Shown here: one piece after another, positions 53,201-62,589 of the stretch
Position numbering within the stretch: position 1 is the first letter of the stretch
How the letters are laid out: each line of letters opens with the position of its first letter
DNA from: QHXW01 sp963768075
Lineage (GTDB): Bacteria > Acidobacteriota > Terriglobia > Bryobacterales > Bryobacteraceae
Assembly (NCBI GenBank): GCA_963768075.1
Contig: CAVYHD010000001.1
Coordinates: 166,074 to 230,073 of the forward strand
Direction: 5' to 3'
DNA: 64,000 nt
Notes under the pieces: model-generated
What the model was told of the DNA's origin: nothing
Databases searched by the model: none
What the model saw: the letters and a program-made list of their open reading frames with translations, nothing else
Position numbers and translations under genes: made by a program

Positions 53201-53666
53201 TCGGCGTCGTCTTCATGCGCCTGCGGATAGCCAAAGTAGATGAGCACGCCGTCGCCCATGTACTTCGCGACGAACCCGCCGAAGCGCTGCACGGTCTCAG
53301 CGACGCATTTCTGATAGGCCGAAATGACCTCGCGTAGGTCTTCAGGGTCCATGCGGGCTGAGAGCGCCGTCGAGCCGACCAGGTCCGAGAACATCACCGT
53401 GACTTGGCGGCGTTCGGCGCGTGTCCTCGAGGGGAGTGTCTATGCCGCTAGGACTGGGGATTCGCTGGGGGCCTGCGTCTGTGTCAGCGCGCAGCGCTGC
53501 AATAGCGTCGAGTAGCTTGCGGCGATGCCCGAGAGCCGCGACGCCAAGCTCCTTCAGGTCCTCCGCCGTCAGGTTCGGCAGGACCGTTTCGTCTATCTCG
53601 TTTTCGCGGAAGGCTCGCCTCGTATCTTTCGAGGCCAAGGCTCCGCAGCCAAACTCCGAGGTCCAT
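50278..53666 (-). pseudogene. SAM-cyclase-ATPase-TPR signalling protein, full length but multiply frameshifted
   Basis: The fragments in order make a typical rhizobial cyclase of about 1130 residues. N-terminal SAM domain (LGVWLRSLGLERYEASL, then IDETVLPNLTAEDLKELGV); class III cyclase (MMFSDLVGSTALSARMDPED, AKYMGDGVLIYFGYP); AAA-type ATPase (LVGREEELELLLRRW, GEGQVVLLSGEAGIGKSRL Walker A, NPVLMIFEDAHWIDPTS Walker B, LLIVTYRPEFEP); then TPR-rich helices (EVAQIGAAIGREFSHALLGA, LFKHALVQDAAYGTLLREPRR) ending FTEGFDTLDLKEAKALLDEL. At least seven frame changes separate them. The domains themselves are well preserved, so recent decay or many indel errors are both possible. Confidence 0.78.
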
Positions 53667-53927
53667 AACGCACCCCTACGCCTCGCTGGCGTGTGACGTG
53701 GTGCCTACAGCAAGGCCCAGTCTTGGAAGCCAGATCATACTACTAACGCGCGCCCTTAGCCCTTTTTTGAAATGCGCACCTTCGGGGTTTTCTGGAAATC
53801 GATCATGCAGAGGAGAGAGCGAATGAAGGCGCCCCCCTTCAGTGCTTCGGCGCATCGACCGCGCTTATCATCATTCAGGCGAAATAGCGTGTCCAGGCGC
53901 GCGGTGATCCTTTGGGAGTGTTGAACT

Positions 53928-54230
53928 TTGCATCCCGACAAAAGCGACGGCGACCCGCACGACGAGATCGTGCGCCTCGAAACGCATATCGAAGAGCTTG
54001 CTGCCAAGATCGAGAGCTGCCGCAAGTTCACCCTGGCGTCGCGGGTCTCCATGGCGGGCGGCGGCATTGTCCTCGCCGCGATGCTTCTCGGCGCATTCAG
54101 GCTCGATCCGGCCGCAATGGCTGCAGCGATCGCGGCGTTGCTCGGGGGCATTGTCGTGTGGGGTTCAAACGGCAGCACCGCAAAGGAAGCGGCGAGGGAG
54201 TTGGCAGCGGCTGAGGCAGATCGGGCAGCG
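53928..54230 (+). pseudogene. small membrane protein of rhizobial type, 3' end replaced
   Basis: From TTG 53928: MHPDKSDGDPHDEIVRLETH, then an amphipathic coiled coil (IEELAAKIESCRKFTLASRV), two hydrophobic stretches (GGGIVLAAMLLGAF, AAAIAALLGGIVVWGS) and GSTAKEAARELAAAEADRAAL. I recognise this as a short conserved protein of Bradyrhizobium-like genomes, normally about 100 residues. Near 54225 the familiar sequence stops and the DNA becomes a tyrosine integrase in another frame, so its last residues are lost. Confidence 0.6.
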
Positions 54231-54234
54231 CTAG

Positions 54235-54744
54235 ATCGAACGGCTCCAGGAGGCCGCCCGCAAGCGTTCCCGCTACGGCCACCGAGACGCCACCATGATC
54301 CTGATCGCATACCGCCATGGTCTGCGCGCCTCGGAATTGTGCGGCCTGCGGTGGGATCAGATTGACCTCAACACCGGCCGTTTGCACGTCCGAAGAGCCA
54401 AGGGTGGAATCGATAACGTCCATCCGCTGGGCGGAAAAGAAATCCGTGCGCTACGTCAGCTACGCCGGGAACACACAAAATCTCGATACGTTTTCGTCAC
54501 CGAGCGCGGTGGTCCGCCCACGACTGCCGGTTTCCTGAAAATGATCGCCCGGACGGGAGAGGCCGCAAAACTTCCGTTTCCGATCCACCCGCACATGCTT
54601 CGCCATTCCACCGGCTACAAATTGGCCAACGACGGGCACGACACTCGAGCCCTTCAGCACTACATGGGCCACAAAAATATCATGCACACGGTTCGATATA
54701 CCGAAATGGCGCCTGATCGGTTCAAACATTTCTGGCAAGACTGA
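54235..54744 (+). pseudogene. tyrosine integrase catalytic domain, N-terminally truncated
   Basis: In-frame sequence from 54235 reads IERLQEAARKRSRYGHRDAT, then ILIAYRHGLRASELCGLRWD with the first catalytic arginine, HMLRHSTGYKLANDGHDTRAL (H-x-x-R) and YMGHKNIMHTVRYTEMAPD (H and tyrosine). All catalytic residues are present but the N-terminal core-binding domain is replaced by the end of the 53928 gene; the ATG at 54295 gives only 149 residues. Likely a by-product of recombination. No attachment site identified. Confidence 0.75.
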
Positions 54745-54886
54745 CGGCCGACCAGGATCGTGATGCCCTCACCTTGCGGTGTGCAGGGTCCGTACTCATA
54801 AATCTCGCCGGTGAGTGCCGATCGCAGAATGTCTGCTTTTCCCCCGACAGCGACCGTTTCGCGGACATTCCGAAAGCGTCGCTAAG

Positions 54887-56409
54887 GGCCGATTCTGTTG
54901 AAAAACTTACTGGTTGAAACGGTGAAAGCTGACTGATTCAGTCCTGTTGAGAGAGGCAGGAGCTGAGTCGATGATGGGACCACGGCAAGTCGAACAGGGT
55001 ATGCTGTTCTACAACTTCTCGCTCGATGCGCATGTGCCGGCGGATCATTTGCTGAGGTCGATCGACCGCTTTGTCGAGCTGTCGGAACTGCGCCGCGAGC
55101 TGGCGCCGTTCTACAGCACGATGGGTCGCCCATCGATTGATCCGGAACTGATGGTCCGGATGCTGATCGTGGGCTACTGCTTCGGTATCCGCTCCGAGCG
55201 GCGCCTCTGCGAGGAAGTCCATCTCAATCTGGCGTACAGGTGGTTCTGCCGGCTCGGGCTTGACGGTGATGTGCCCGATCATTCCACCTTCTCGAAGAAC
55301 CGGCATGGCCGTTTCCGCGAGAGCGATCTGCTGCGGCAAGTGTTTGAGACGGTCCTGCGGCGCTGCATTGGCGAGGGGCTGGTCGGCGGGGAAAGCTTTG
55401 CGGTCGACGCCAGCCTGATCAAGGCGGATGCCAATCGGCAGAACGGGATCGAGGGCGAGAAGGGGCTGCCACCAGAAGCGACCGGTCGGGCAGTCAAAGA
55501 GTATCTGGCTGTGCTCGACGATGAGGCCTTCGGCGCTGCAACCGATGTCGTGCCCAAGTTCGTCTCACCGGCCGATCCGGCGGCGCGATGGACCGGAGCC
55601 CATGGCGGACAAGCATTCTTCGCCTATTCGACCAACTATCTGATCGATGTCGACAACGCGATCATCGTTGATGTCGAAGCGACCACTGCGATCCGGCAGG
55701 CCGAGGTCCTGGCCGCAAAACGCATGATAGAACGCTCGATCGATTGCTTCGATCTTTATCCCGCCCGCCTCCTGGGCGACAGCGCCTACGGCTCAGCCGA
55801 GATGCTCGGATGGCTGGTCTACGAGCATGGCATCGAGCCACATGTGACCGTGTTCGATAAGTCCACACGCCAGGACGGCACCTTCTCACGCGAGGACTTC
55901 ACCTACGACCCTGCCGGCGACGTCTATTCTTGCCCCGCCGGCAAGATGCTAACCACGACTGGTTCACGTGTGGACGGAGCGACATTGCGTTACCGCGCGA
56001 GCAAGTATGACTGCGAAGCCTGCCGCCTAAAGCCCCGATGCTGTCCAAGGGAGCCTGCCCGGTACGTGCCGCGATCGATCTATGAAGGCGCCCGTGACAT
56101 GGCACGCCAAATCGCAAGCTCCTGGGAAGGCCGCACCGCGCGACGACTGCGCAAGAAGATCGAAATGCTGTTCGCCCATCTCAAACGCATTCTCAGGCTT
56201 GATCGGCTCAGACTAAGAGGACCTAATGGTGCGCGCGATGAGTTCCTTCTCGCAGCAACCGCCCAAAACCTCCGAAAGCTGGCGAAGCTGATACCGATGC
56301 CAAGCCCTCACCCAGCCTGAAACCATCAGTTGGCTCGCAATCGATGGCCTTCGAATGGCCGGGCTGACTAATCTCAAATTACTCACCGACTTCTTCAACA
56401 AAATCGGCC
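54887..56409 (+). mobile_element. IS1182-family insertion sequence with terminal inverted repeats
   Basis: Left end GGCCGATTCTGTTGAAAAAC at 54887 and reversed right end GGCCGATTTTGTTGAAGAAG ending at 56409 are matching inverted repeats with few mismatches over 20 bases. The element is about 1.52 kb and has one intact transposase gene. No direct target duplication is visible in the bases just outside. It sits between the truncated integrase and the GT61 gene. Confidence 0.85.
54971..56320 (+). CDS. IS1182-family transposase
   Basis: 449 residues from ATG 54971 (MGPRQVEQGMLFYNFSLDAH follows the first Met). N-terminal DUF772-like block DHLLRSIDRFVEL, GRPSIDPELMVRMLIVGYCFGIRSERRL, VPDHSTFSKNRHGRF. 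The DDE core has SFAVDASLIKADAN, ARLLGDSAYGSAEMLGWL and the glutamate in KKIEMLFAHLKRIL; a cysteine cluster (YDCEACRLKPRCCPREPAR) is characteristic. Intact, so the element may be mobile. An in-frame start at 54947 is possible. Confidence 0.9.
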   Translation: MMGPRQVEQGMLFYNFSLDAHVPADHLLRSIDRFVELSELRRELAPFYSTMGRPSIDPELMVRMLIVGYCFGIRSERRLCEEVHLNLAYRWFCRLGLDGDVPDHSTFSKNRHGRFRESDLLRQVFETVLRRCIGEGLVGGESFAVDASLIKADANRQNGIEGEKGLPPEATGRAVKEYLAVLDDEAFGAATDVVPKFVSPADPAARWTGAHGGQAFFAYSTNYLIDVDNAIIVDVEATTAIRQAEVLAAKRMIERSIDCFDLYPARLLGDSAYGSAEMLGWLVYEHGIEPHVTVFDKSTRQDGTFSREDFTYDPAGDVYSCPAGKMLTTTGSRVDGATLRYRASKYDCEACRLKPRCCPREPARYVPRSIYEGARDMARQIASSWEGRTARRLRKKIEMLFAHLKRILRLDRLRLRGPNGARDEFLLAATAQNLRKLAKLIPMPSPHPA

Positions 56410-56473
56410 ACAAGGCGACATTGGAGAAAGGCTACGGTGCGAGAACGCTCGACGCATGGCAGATGCGCACGCG

Positions 56474-57853
56474 TTACGGAAGTCTCCGATTCTCGACGCC
56501 AAATCGTTCGATGCCCAACCTCCGCATCGCGCTTTCAAGGGCTGAGTTCAGCGTGTCGGTCCGCACGGTGTAGAAGTGTGACTGGCCGATGGCGGCCTTG
56601 CCGAAAAATATAGACTGCGAGAGTTCGGCATCAGCTGGAAAGACCAGGGGAAGATAATTGTGTTCAAATATTTGCGTTAATCGTGCCATCCATGCCGTGG
56701 CCCAAGAATCGGTACAAATATCGACTACGAGGCAACCTGTCGGCGCAAAAGCAGCATTGGTGAGGCCGGCACCGTGCGGCCCGGCGATTACGCGTGCGCG
56801 CGCAAAAAACGTCACCTGTTGGTCGAACGAGAGGTTTTGCGGCTGCACAACCGCAAAACCAAGCTGTAACATGAGCGCCTCGACTTCGTCCTCGTTGCAC
56901 ACGGAACGGAACGATTTGATGCCGCGTCGACTGATGTAGATACGCTCGGGTTGGTCAATGGCGGCCGTTGGACAAATCCTGGCTCGCAGAATTTGGATTG
57001 CTTCAACCACGGTCGGTCCGGGCTGAGGTAAACTGGAACTCTTCGACCCGGTCGTCGGCTCGAAATCCACCAACTTCAGTCCCGGAACGATCACATTGTC
57101 GCACAGGACCGACGGCTCCGGAGCCTCAATTACCGACGACGCCGGCACATCAAGAAGTTCGAGGGTGCGCCGCTGCCAATCCGCCAGTGGGGGCACCAAC
57201 ACCGCCAGGCGGCCCTGCCGAAGAGATCCGCGCCACGACAGCAAATAGGGCAGGCAGTCGAACAGCCAGTGTCCATAGTTGCGATGGAACGCATGGCATA
57301 ACACTAGCACCGTCCGGTGCACGTGACCTTGGGGAAGCAGTTCGTCCTCGTGCGCAACGAGCTTGCCGTCGGCAAAATCTACAAAGCCGGGCGTGAGACG
57401 ATGTTCCGGTACCCACTGGCGCAGATTGTTGCGGAGGACCCAGCCCGGTTCAGCCGCTACAAGACCCGGACGCGGATAGACTATTGCCGATCGTACGCGC
57501 AGATAGGCTTGCTGCGTCGAGCGGTAGGGCGGCGGGGCACTGGCGAACCCCGGTTGCTTGATGTCGTCGATGGTGATGATGCGGGAATGATCGATGACGG
57601 ACGCAGGCGCCACGCTGGTCCAAATGCGCGGTTCACCAAACGGTTCGGCCAGAAGGGTTTCGCCCGATGCAACGCGGGCCGGGCGAATGCGGGCGCAATA
57701 GTTCTCAAAGCTCTCCGATTGCAGCGCGATCGTCCGTGATCGCCGCAATATCCGCGCGGGCCTGCGAACGATGCCGACGATCCCACTGCCCCGCGCGCGC
57801 AGTTCGCGCCAGCTCGGTAGGCGGCGATCGAGATAGGCCGATAGTCCCGACAT
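56474..57853 (-). CDS. GT61-family glycosyltransferase (DUF563)
   Basis: A 459-residue soluble glycosyltransferase. The family marks are clear: VLCHAFHRNYGHWLFDCLPYLLSW near residue 195, PERIYISRRGIKSFRSVCNEDEVEALMLQLGF near 320 and IAGPHGAGLTNAAFAPTGCLVVDI near 370. The GT61 family includes xylosyl- and other transferases acting on glycans and proteins; in bacteria it often accompanies capsule or secondary-metabolite genes. It follows the NRPS gene by 24 bases on the same strand, so the two probably form an operon and the sugar may decorate the peptide product. Confidence 0.85.
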   Translation of the reverse strand: MSGLSAYLDRRLPSWRELRARGSGIVGIVRRPARILRRSRTIALQSESFENYCARIRPARVASGETLLAEPFGEPRIWTSVAPASVIDHSRIITIDDIKQPGFASAPPPYRSTQQAYLRVRSAIVYPRPGLVAAEPGWVLRNNLRQWVPEHRLTPGFVDFADGKLVAHEDELLPQGHVHRTVLVLCHAFHRNYGHWLFDCLPYLLSWRGSLRQGRLAVLVPPLADWQRRTLELLDVPASSVIEAPEPSVLCDNVIVPGLKLVDFEPTTGSKSSSLPQPGPTVVEAIQILRARICPTAAIDQPERIYISRRGIKSFRSVCNEDEVEALMLQLGFAVVQPQNLSFDQQVTFFARARVIAGPHGAGLTNAAFAPTGCLVVDICTDSWATAWMARLTQIFEHNYLPLVFPADAELSQSIFFGKAAIGQSHFYTVRTDTLNSALESAMRRLGIERFGVENRRLP

Positions 57854-57877
57854 CGCCGCACATTCGCACGAAACGGC

Positions 57878-60800
57878 TTACAATGCCACGGTCGGCATTG
57901 TCCCGACAGAGGTGATTGAGTCCGCGCAACTTATCGCCAGCAAATCGCCCAGTGTCTTGTCGGGATGACGCGAGACGGCGTCGAGTAGTCGCTCGTAGTG
58001 TTGTACGAAGACGCGCACGCCGGCTGGATCGTAGATGCGGGGATCAAAAAGCACCGAGCACCTGTCTTCTTCGTTCTGCTCATCGAAATCAATGGTGAAC
58101 CCCCATGGAATTCTTTGGTGTGGGCGGTCCATCCAGATTAGCTTGAGACCGGCGAATTCGATCAGCCGGCCGAGGCGCGAGATATGGAAGATGACCTTGA
58201 TTTCCGGGAGGCCAACGCCTCCTCGCTTGAACTCCTCGCACAAATTCTCGTAGGGGACCGCGCTGTGTCCTTCAGCGTCCTGGATCTGGTCCCGAACGAT
58301 TGAGAGCCATTCGATAAACGATTTTGTCGAATCGCTTTGGAACCTTAATGTGACCAGGTTTGAAAAATCCCCGATCATGCTCAGCAGAGGCAAACGATTA
58401 CGACCGGTAACATACAGGCCAACGATAACATCGGCCTGCCCGGTTTCGGCCGCGAGTAGAGCGGCAAAAGCAGCAAGCCGTACCGCCGGTCGGGTGGCTT
58501 TGCATGCAGGCCCCAGAGCGTTTAGACGATGCGAGACCTGACGTTCCATACTCCAGAATATCATACCGTCCGCGGGCGCAACGGCCGTCTTCGCAATAAT
58601 TCGTGCGAACGGAAGTCTCAGCGCGGACGGAGAAAGATGATCTTCCCACCACGAAACAACTCGCCCGTACGTTGACCCCTTCACCTTCGCGTCAACTCGT
58701 GTGAAGGGTAGCCGTAGCATTCGCGGCGCACCTGAAAGATTATCTTTCCACCACGAAACGACTTGCCTGTACGTTAACCCTTCGGGATGGAGAACCCTTC
58801 GTTGCCAGACCGCATAGTCTCCGTACTGCAACGCCGCCAACTTCGGCAATGGGGATGCACCGCCGCGCAACTTTGCTTCGTAGAGCATCGCCAGCTCCCG
58901 AAAATACACAGAGAGTGAAGCATTGTCGGAAATAATATGGTGCGAAACCCACAATAGCCGGTATTCGTCGTCGCGCAATCGAACAAGTGTGAATCGAAGC
59001 AAAGGACCAGTTCTTAGGTCGAACTCGAAAGCCGCTTCCTTCTTGAAGATGACCTCAGCCTGCATTTCCAGATCAGCCATGCCCGATAGGTCGAAATATT
59101 GCAGCGGCGTGGGCGCCGACGGATGAATAATCGAGACTGGGCTTCTCCCCTGTCGTGCGAATGTCGTGCGCAAGATTTCGTGGCGGCGAACCAGGTCGTC
59201 CATACAGTCGCGCAACACCCCAACATCGAGGGGTCCGACGATGCGAACGATGCGAGGCATAGTGTAGGCCGCTGACGCCGCGGGGCTTTGCGAAAATTTC
59301 CAGATGCGTTCCTGACTGAATGACATCGGCAGCGGTTCATTGCGCGGCACCGGTACCACCGGTGCCGCATCATCCTCTCCACCTACGCGAAGCCGATCGA
59401 TGACATCCGCGAGTTCCGCCAACGTCGGAAAATCGGAAAACGTGGCCAGATTCAGCTCGACCTTGACCGCGTCGTAAACCCGGGCGGCAATTACGGTCGC
59501 CATCAACGAATCGCCACCAAGCGTGAAGAAATCATCGTGCTGGCCAATATCGGACAGTTCAAAGACATCGGACCAGATGCCGGCGAGCAGCGATTCGGTT
59601 TCCGTCTTCGGCCGCTCACCAAACTGCGGTTGACGCCGTAGATGAAAGTCTTGCCGAAGTTTCTCGCGATCAATCTTGCCGCTCGGCGTCAGCGGGAAAT
59701 TTTGCAGGATCACAAACTCCGACGGCACCATGGAATCGGGCAGCATGATGCGCAACGCACGACGCAATTCTGGTCGTGTCCAGGACTGGTCGCAACGAAC
59801 GGTAATGAAGCCCACCAGCAGATTCTCCCCTCCGGCTCGCGGCACCGCTTCGATCACAGCGCGTTCGATGCCTTTGAGCCGATGCAGCGCTTCCGCGATC
59901 TCTGATAGCTCAACGCTGTTGCCGCGAATTTTAACCCGATCGTCCCGGCGCCCGCAAAACTCCAGCATGCCCGCCGCGTTGATCCGGCCCAAGTCTCCGG
60001 TGCGGACAAGGCGTGTTCCGGTGTCGTCGAGGTCGCCGGAAAAGTGCTTGGCCGTCAGCTCTGGATTGCGCCAATAGCCCGCAGCCACGTATCGGCTGCG
60101 CACAGCGATCTCACCCACCGCGCCGGCCGTAACCGGCCTGTCGTCCTCGTCAAGAATAAGGACCTCTTGCCCCTTAGACACGACCGCTCCGATTGGAAGG
60201 CGGCCTTCAGGAACCATGTCCCCTCGCAGGCGACGCGACCAGGCGATGTTGGACGTTTCCGTTGACGTCAGAGTATGCACGAACCAGCAGTTCTGCGGAA
60301 AATGCATCTGGAATTGCTTGAAGTCGTCCGAAGTTGCCGGCTCCGAGGAAAGACGCACCGCGCGTATGCCGGAGAACCTGAAGTCTGGGTCCAAGGTCTT
60401 CATGAAATTCCGATAGATCGATGCCGAAGAAGCATAGACAGTGATGCCCCGCCGGGTCATCCAGTCGGCGAGCCCGATAACGCCCTTGTCTATGACCGGG
60501 AATGGGCACAGCGCCATACCGTTGAGTAGCGCGCACCACGTTATGATCATCCCTTGTCCGGCGCTCAGTGAGCTAAATAGCGGAATCCGATCCCCAGCGG
60601 AAAATTCCAGCGCTTCGGTCATGAGGAAGACATTCCGCCGGATTTGGCGGTGCGTCACCATTACACCCTTTGGACGGCCGGTCGAACCGGAAGTATAGAC
60701 GAGCTTGGCCACCTGTTCCGGCGGCACCACAATCGATAGATTGTGGTCCGGCCCCTGGGCGCTGTGCTCCTCGAAGTCGACGAGCGCGCACCGAAGTCCG

Positions 60801-61162
60801 GCAATTTCCTTAGCCACGTTTCGCAAACTTGCATCGGTGACAATAAAGAAGGGCTCGGAATCCTCGATCAACTCCCGCAGCCGTACCAAAGGATGAGTCG
60901 GATTGAGTGCGACGACGATCCGGCTCGCCTTCAACACTGCAACCGCCGCAGCGACAGAGGGCGCATCGTGCTGCATGAGAATAGCAATTCGGTCTCCCGG
61001 CGCGCCGCCGTGTGAGACGAAAATGTGCGCCAGATGATTGGCCACAGCGTTCAGTTCCGCATAAGTCCACTGCCGGCCATCTGAGACGAGCGCAGTGCGG
61101 CGATGATGCGTCACTGCAACTCGCTCGAAACATGCCGGCAGCAACTCGTTCGAACTCAGCAA
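57878..61162 (-). CDS. nonribosomal peptide synthetase module, A-PCP-C
   Basis: 1094 residues. Adenylation domain 1-505: LVYTSGSTGRPKG at 154-166 (A3), LTSTETS near 298 (A5), TGD near 388 (A7), GRRDDRVKIRGNSVELSEI near 404 (A8), LTPSGKIDREK near 491 (A10). Carrier domain about 520-590 with S552 in LGGDSLMA. Condensation domain about 610-1075 with SHHIISDNASL (HHxxxD, 741-746). No thioesterase or reductase. A 31-34-residue tandem duplication lies at 797-861. The TTG start at 61162 lacks a ribosome-binding site; an ATG at 61214 with AAGGGG before it reads MQTSSTSKRDRQDILPTL in another frame and would fit if one base is missing. Substrate not predicted. Confidence 0.85.
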   Translation of the reverse strand: MLSSNELLPACFERVAVTHHRRTALVSDGRQWTYAELNAVANHLAHIFVSHGGAPGDRIAILMQHDAPSVAAAVAVLKASRIVVALNPTHPLVRLRELIEDSEPFFIVTDASLRNVAKEIAGLRCALVDFEEHSAQGPDHNLSIVVPPEQVAKLVYTSGSTGRPKGVMVTHRQIRRNVFLMTEALEFSAGDRIPLFSSLSAGQGMIITWCALLNGMALCPFPVIDKGVIGLADWMTRRGITVYASSASIYRNFMKTLDPDFRFSGIRAVRLSSEPATSDDFKQFQMHFPQNCWFVHTLTSTETSNIAWSRRLRGDMVPEGRLPIGAVVSKGQEVLILDEDDRPVTAGAVGEIAVRSRYVAAGYWRNPELTAKHFSGDLDDTGTRLVRTGDLGRINAAGMLEFCGRRDDRVKIRGNSVELSEIAEALHRLKGIERAVIEAVPRAGGENLLVGFITVRCDQSWTRPELRRALRIMLPDSMVPSEFVILQNFPLTPSGKIDREKLRQDFHLRRQPQFGERPKTETESLLAGIWSDVFELSDIGQHDDFFTLGGDSLMATVIAARVYDAVKVELNLATFSDFPTLAELADVIDRLRVGGEDDAAPVVPVPRNEPLPMSFSQERIWKFSQSPAASAAYTMPRIVRIVGPLDVGVLRDCMDDLVRRHEILRTTFARQGRSPVSIIHPSAPTPLQYFDLSGMADLEMQAEVIFKKEAAFEFDLRTGPLLRFTLVRLRDDEYRLLWVSHHIISDNASLSVYFRELAMLYEAKLRGGASPLPKLAALQYGDYAVWQRRVLHPEGLTYRQVVSWWKDNLSGAPRMLRLPFTRVDAKVKGSTYGRVVSWWEDHLSPSALRLPFARIIAKTAVAPADGMIFWSMERQVSHRLNALGPACKATRPAVRLAAFAALLAAETGQADVIVGLYVTGRNRLPLLSMIGDFSNLVTLRFQSDSTKSFIEWLSIVRDQIQDAEGHSAVPYENLCEEFKRGGVGLPEIKVIFHISRLGRLIEFAGLKLIWMDRPHQRIPWGFTIDFDEQNEEDRCSVLFDPRIYDPAGVRVFVQHYERLLDAVSRHPDKTLGDLLAISCADSITSVGTMPTVAL

Positions 61163-61214
61163 GTGTGGGCAGAATGTCCTGCCGATCGCGCTTGCTTGTG
61201 CTGGACGTCTGCAT

Positions 61215-61605
61215 TGGACCCCTTAGAGCAAGGAAAGAATGCCGACAGCGAACCGACAGCCAACCAGAAAGGATCGGCGGTGCGCCCTTGGGTCACCTTG
61301 TTGAAACGCCGCTGACAAGATCGCGCACATGCAGGTCCTTGCATAAACAGCGGTCAGCATCAATGCCCTTCGACCCGAGCAACGGAACAACTCGGCCGAG
61401 CATTTGCCTTGGCTGTAGGGGCCTTAAGTCGTGCCAGTTATTTCGGACATGACGGACACCCCATAAGTCTGAGTTCAGAACCTTGACTAGCGCTCGGCTA
61501 CTAGCGGTTCTGGCAGCAGTCCGCACCTAGCGTCTATCTTGCAGGAAGGCGGAAAAAGCGCGAGTGTTCACTCCGGTTGGGAGTCATATCGGGAACGTCG
61601 GATCA
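61215..61605. promoter_or_regulatory. divergent intergenic region between NRPS and dioxygenase genes
   Basis: About 390 bases without a convincing gene separate the minus-strand NRPS gene from the plus-strand dioxygenase gene. It should hold promoters for both. AGGAAGG at 61541 precedes a possible GTG start at 61564. I see no clear operator or riboswitch. Confidence 0.4.
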
Positions 61606-62589
61606 ATGAGCGATGTCGGAATCGATACAGTCCTTCGTCCGCTAGCCAAGCGGCTGCACGCAAATCACATGTCGCTCCTCGGCATAGCCAATACCATGCG
61701 TTTGGCTCATGCCTACAATAGATTAAAATACCGCCGACGAGACGGATGGCGCCGATCATTGTATCGTGAGCGATTTGCTGAGCTACTTGAGGAGAACGGC
61801 CCGCCAGCTGCCCAGCGAATTGAGATGAAAGACGGCTGGGCGATTGATGCTTCAATGTCTCTGCCGCATCTGCACCGCGTACTGGAGGATGCGGAAGAGA
61901 TCATTGCCGAGCGCTCCGGAGTGCGGCGCTCAACTCAAGGTGCGTATCGAAGCTATTTTCAGGACGTTTGGACGCGGGCGGACCTAGAGAGATACCCGTC
62001 ATTTCTGGATTTTGCCACTTCGAGCGACGTGCTCGCACCAGTGGGCGACTACCTAAAGTGCATCCCTACACTTTCAACCACGCTACCGTCCGGAATCCGT
62101 TTTGTGGAATCCAATGCCGCATATGACGACCAACCTAACAGTCCGCACGACAGTCAGCTTTATCACATTGACTATTATTCTCTCCCAAATGTGTACGTGC
62201 TTGTGCTGCTGCGGGACACGACCATCGAGCACGGCCCATGGACCTTCCTGCCGCGCGCAATTTCGCAGAAGGCCGCAGCGTCCTTGAACTATTGGAGCCG
62301 CCAGCGCGGATATCGCGTCAGCGACGAAGATATCTTCGCGGTGGCGGATCGAAAAGAAGTCATCGAGTTTTGTTACCCGCGTGGGACGGTGTTGTTCATC
62401 GAGTCCTCTGGTTGTTTCCATTATGGTAGCCGCAACTCGGTCAAGCCTCGGTTCCAGCTTATGATCGGCTACAGCGGTGTATGCCGAACCGATTTCAGCG
62501 AGGTCATCATGACGCCGGAAACCTATGCAATACGCCAGTCCAATTCGCGTCTGCGAAAGATGGTACTGGACAAGCGCATCTTGGAATGA
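61606..62589 (+). CDS. phytanoyl-CoA dioxygenase-like Fe(II)/2-oxoglutarate oxygenase
   Basis: About 327 residues from ATG 61606; an in-frame GTG at 61564 would add 14 residues. The iron ligands are visible as H-x-D in SQLYHIDYYSLPNVYVLVLL and the distal histidine in FIESSGCFHYGSRNSVKPRFQLMIGY, with the arginine after it fitting 2-oxoglutarate binding. EHGPWTFLPRAISQ is typical of the PhyH family. It would hydroxylate or otherwise oxidise a small molecule. Divergent from the NRPS gene, so tailoring of that product is the likely role. Confidence 0.8.
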   Translation: MSDVGIDTVLRPLAKRLHANHMSLLGIANTMRLAHAYNRLKYRRRDGWRRSLYRERFAELLEENGPPAAQRIEMKDGWAIDASMSLPHLHRVLEDAEEIIAERSGVRRSTQGAYRSYFQDVWTRADLERYPSFLDFATSSDVLAPVGDYLKCIPTLSTTLPSGIRFVESNAAYDDQPNSPHDSQLYHIDYYSLPNVYVLVLLRDTTIEHGPWTFLPRAISQKAAASLNYWSRQRGYRVSDEDIFAVADRKEVIEFCYPRGTVLFIESSGCFHYGSRNSVKPRFQLMIGYSGVCRTDFSEVIMTPETYAIRQSNSRLRKMVLDKRILE

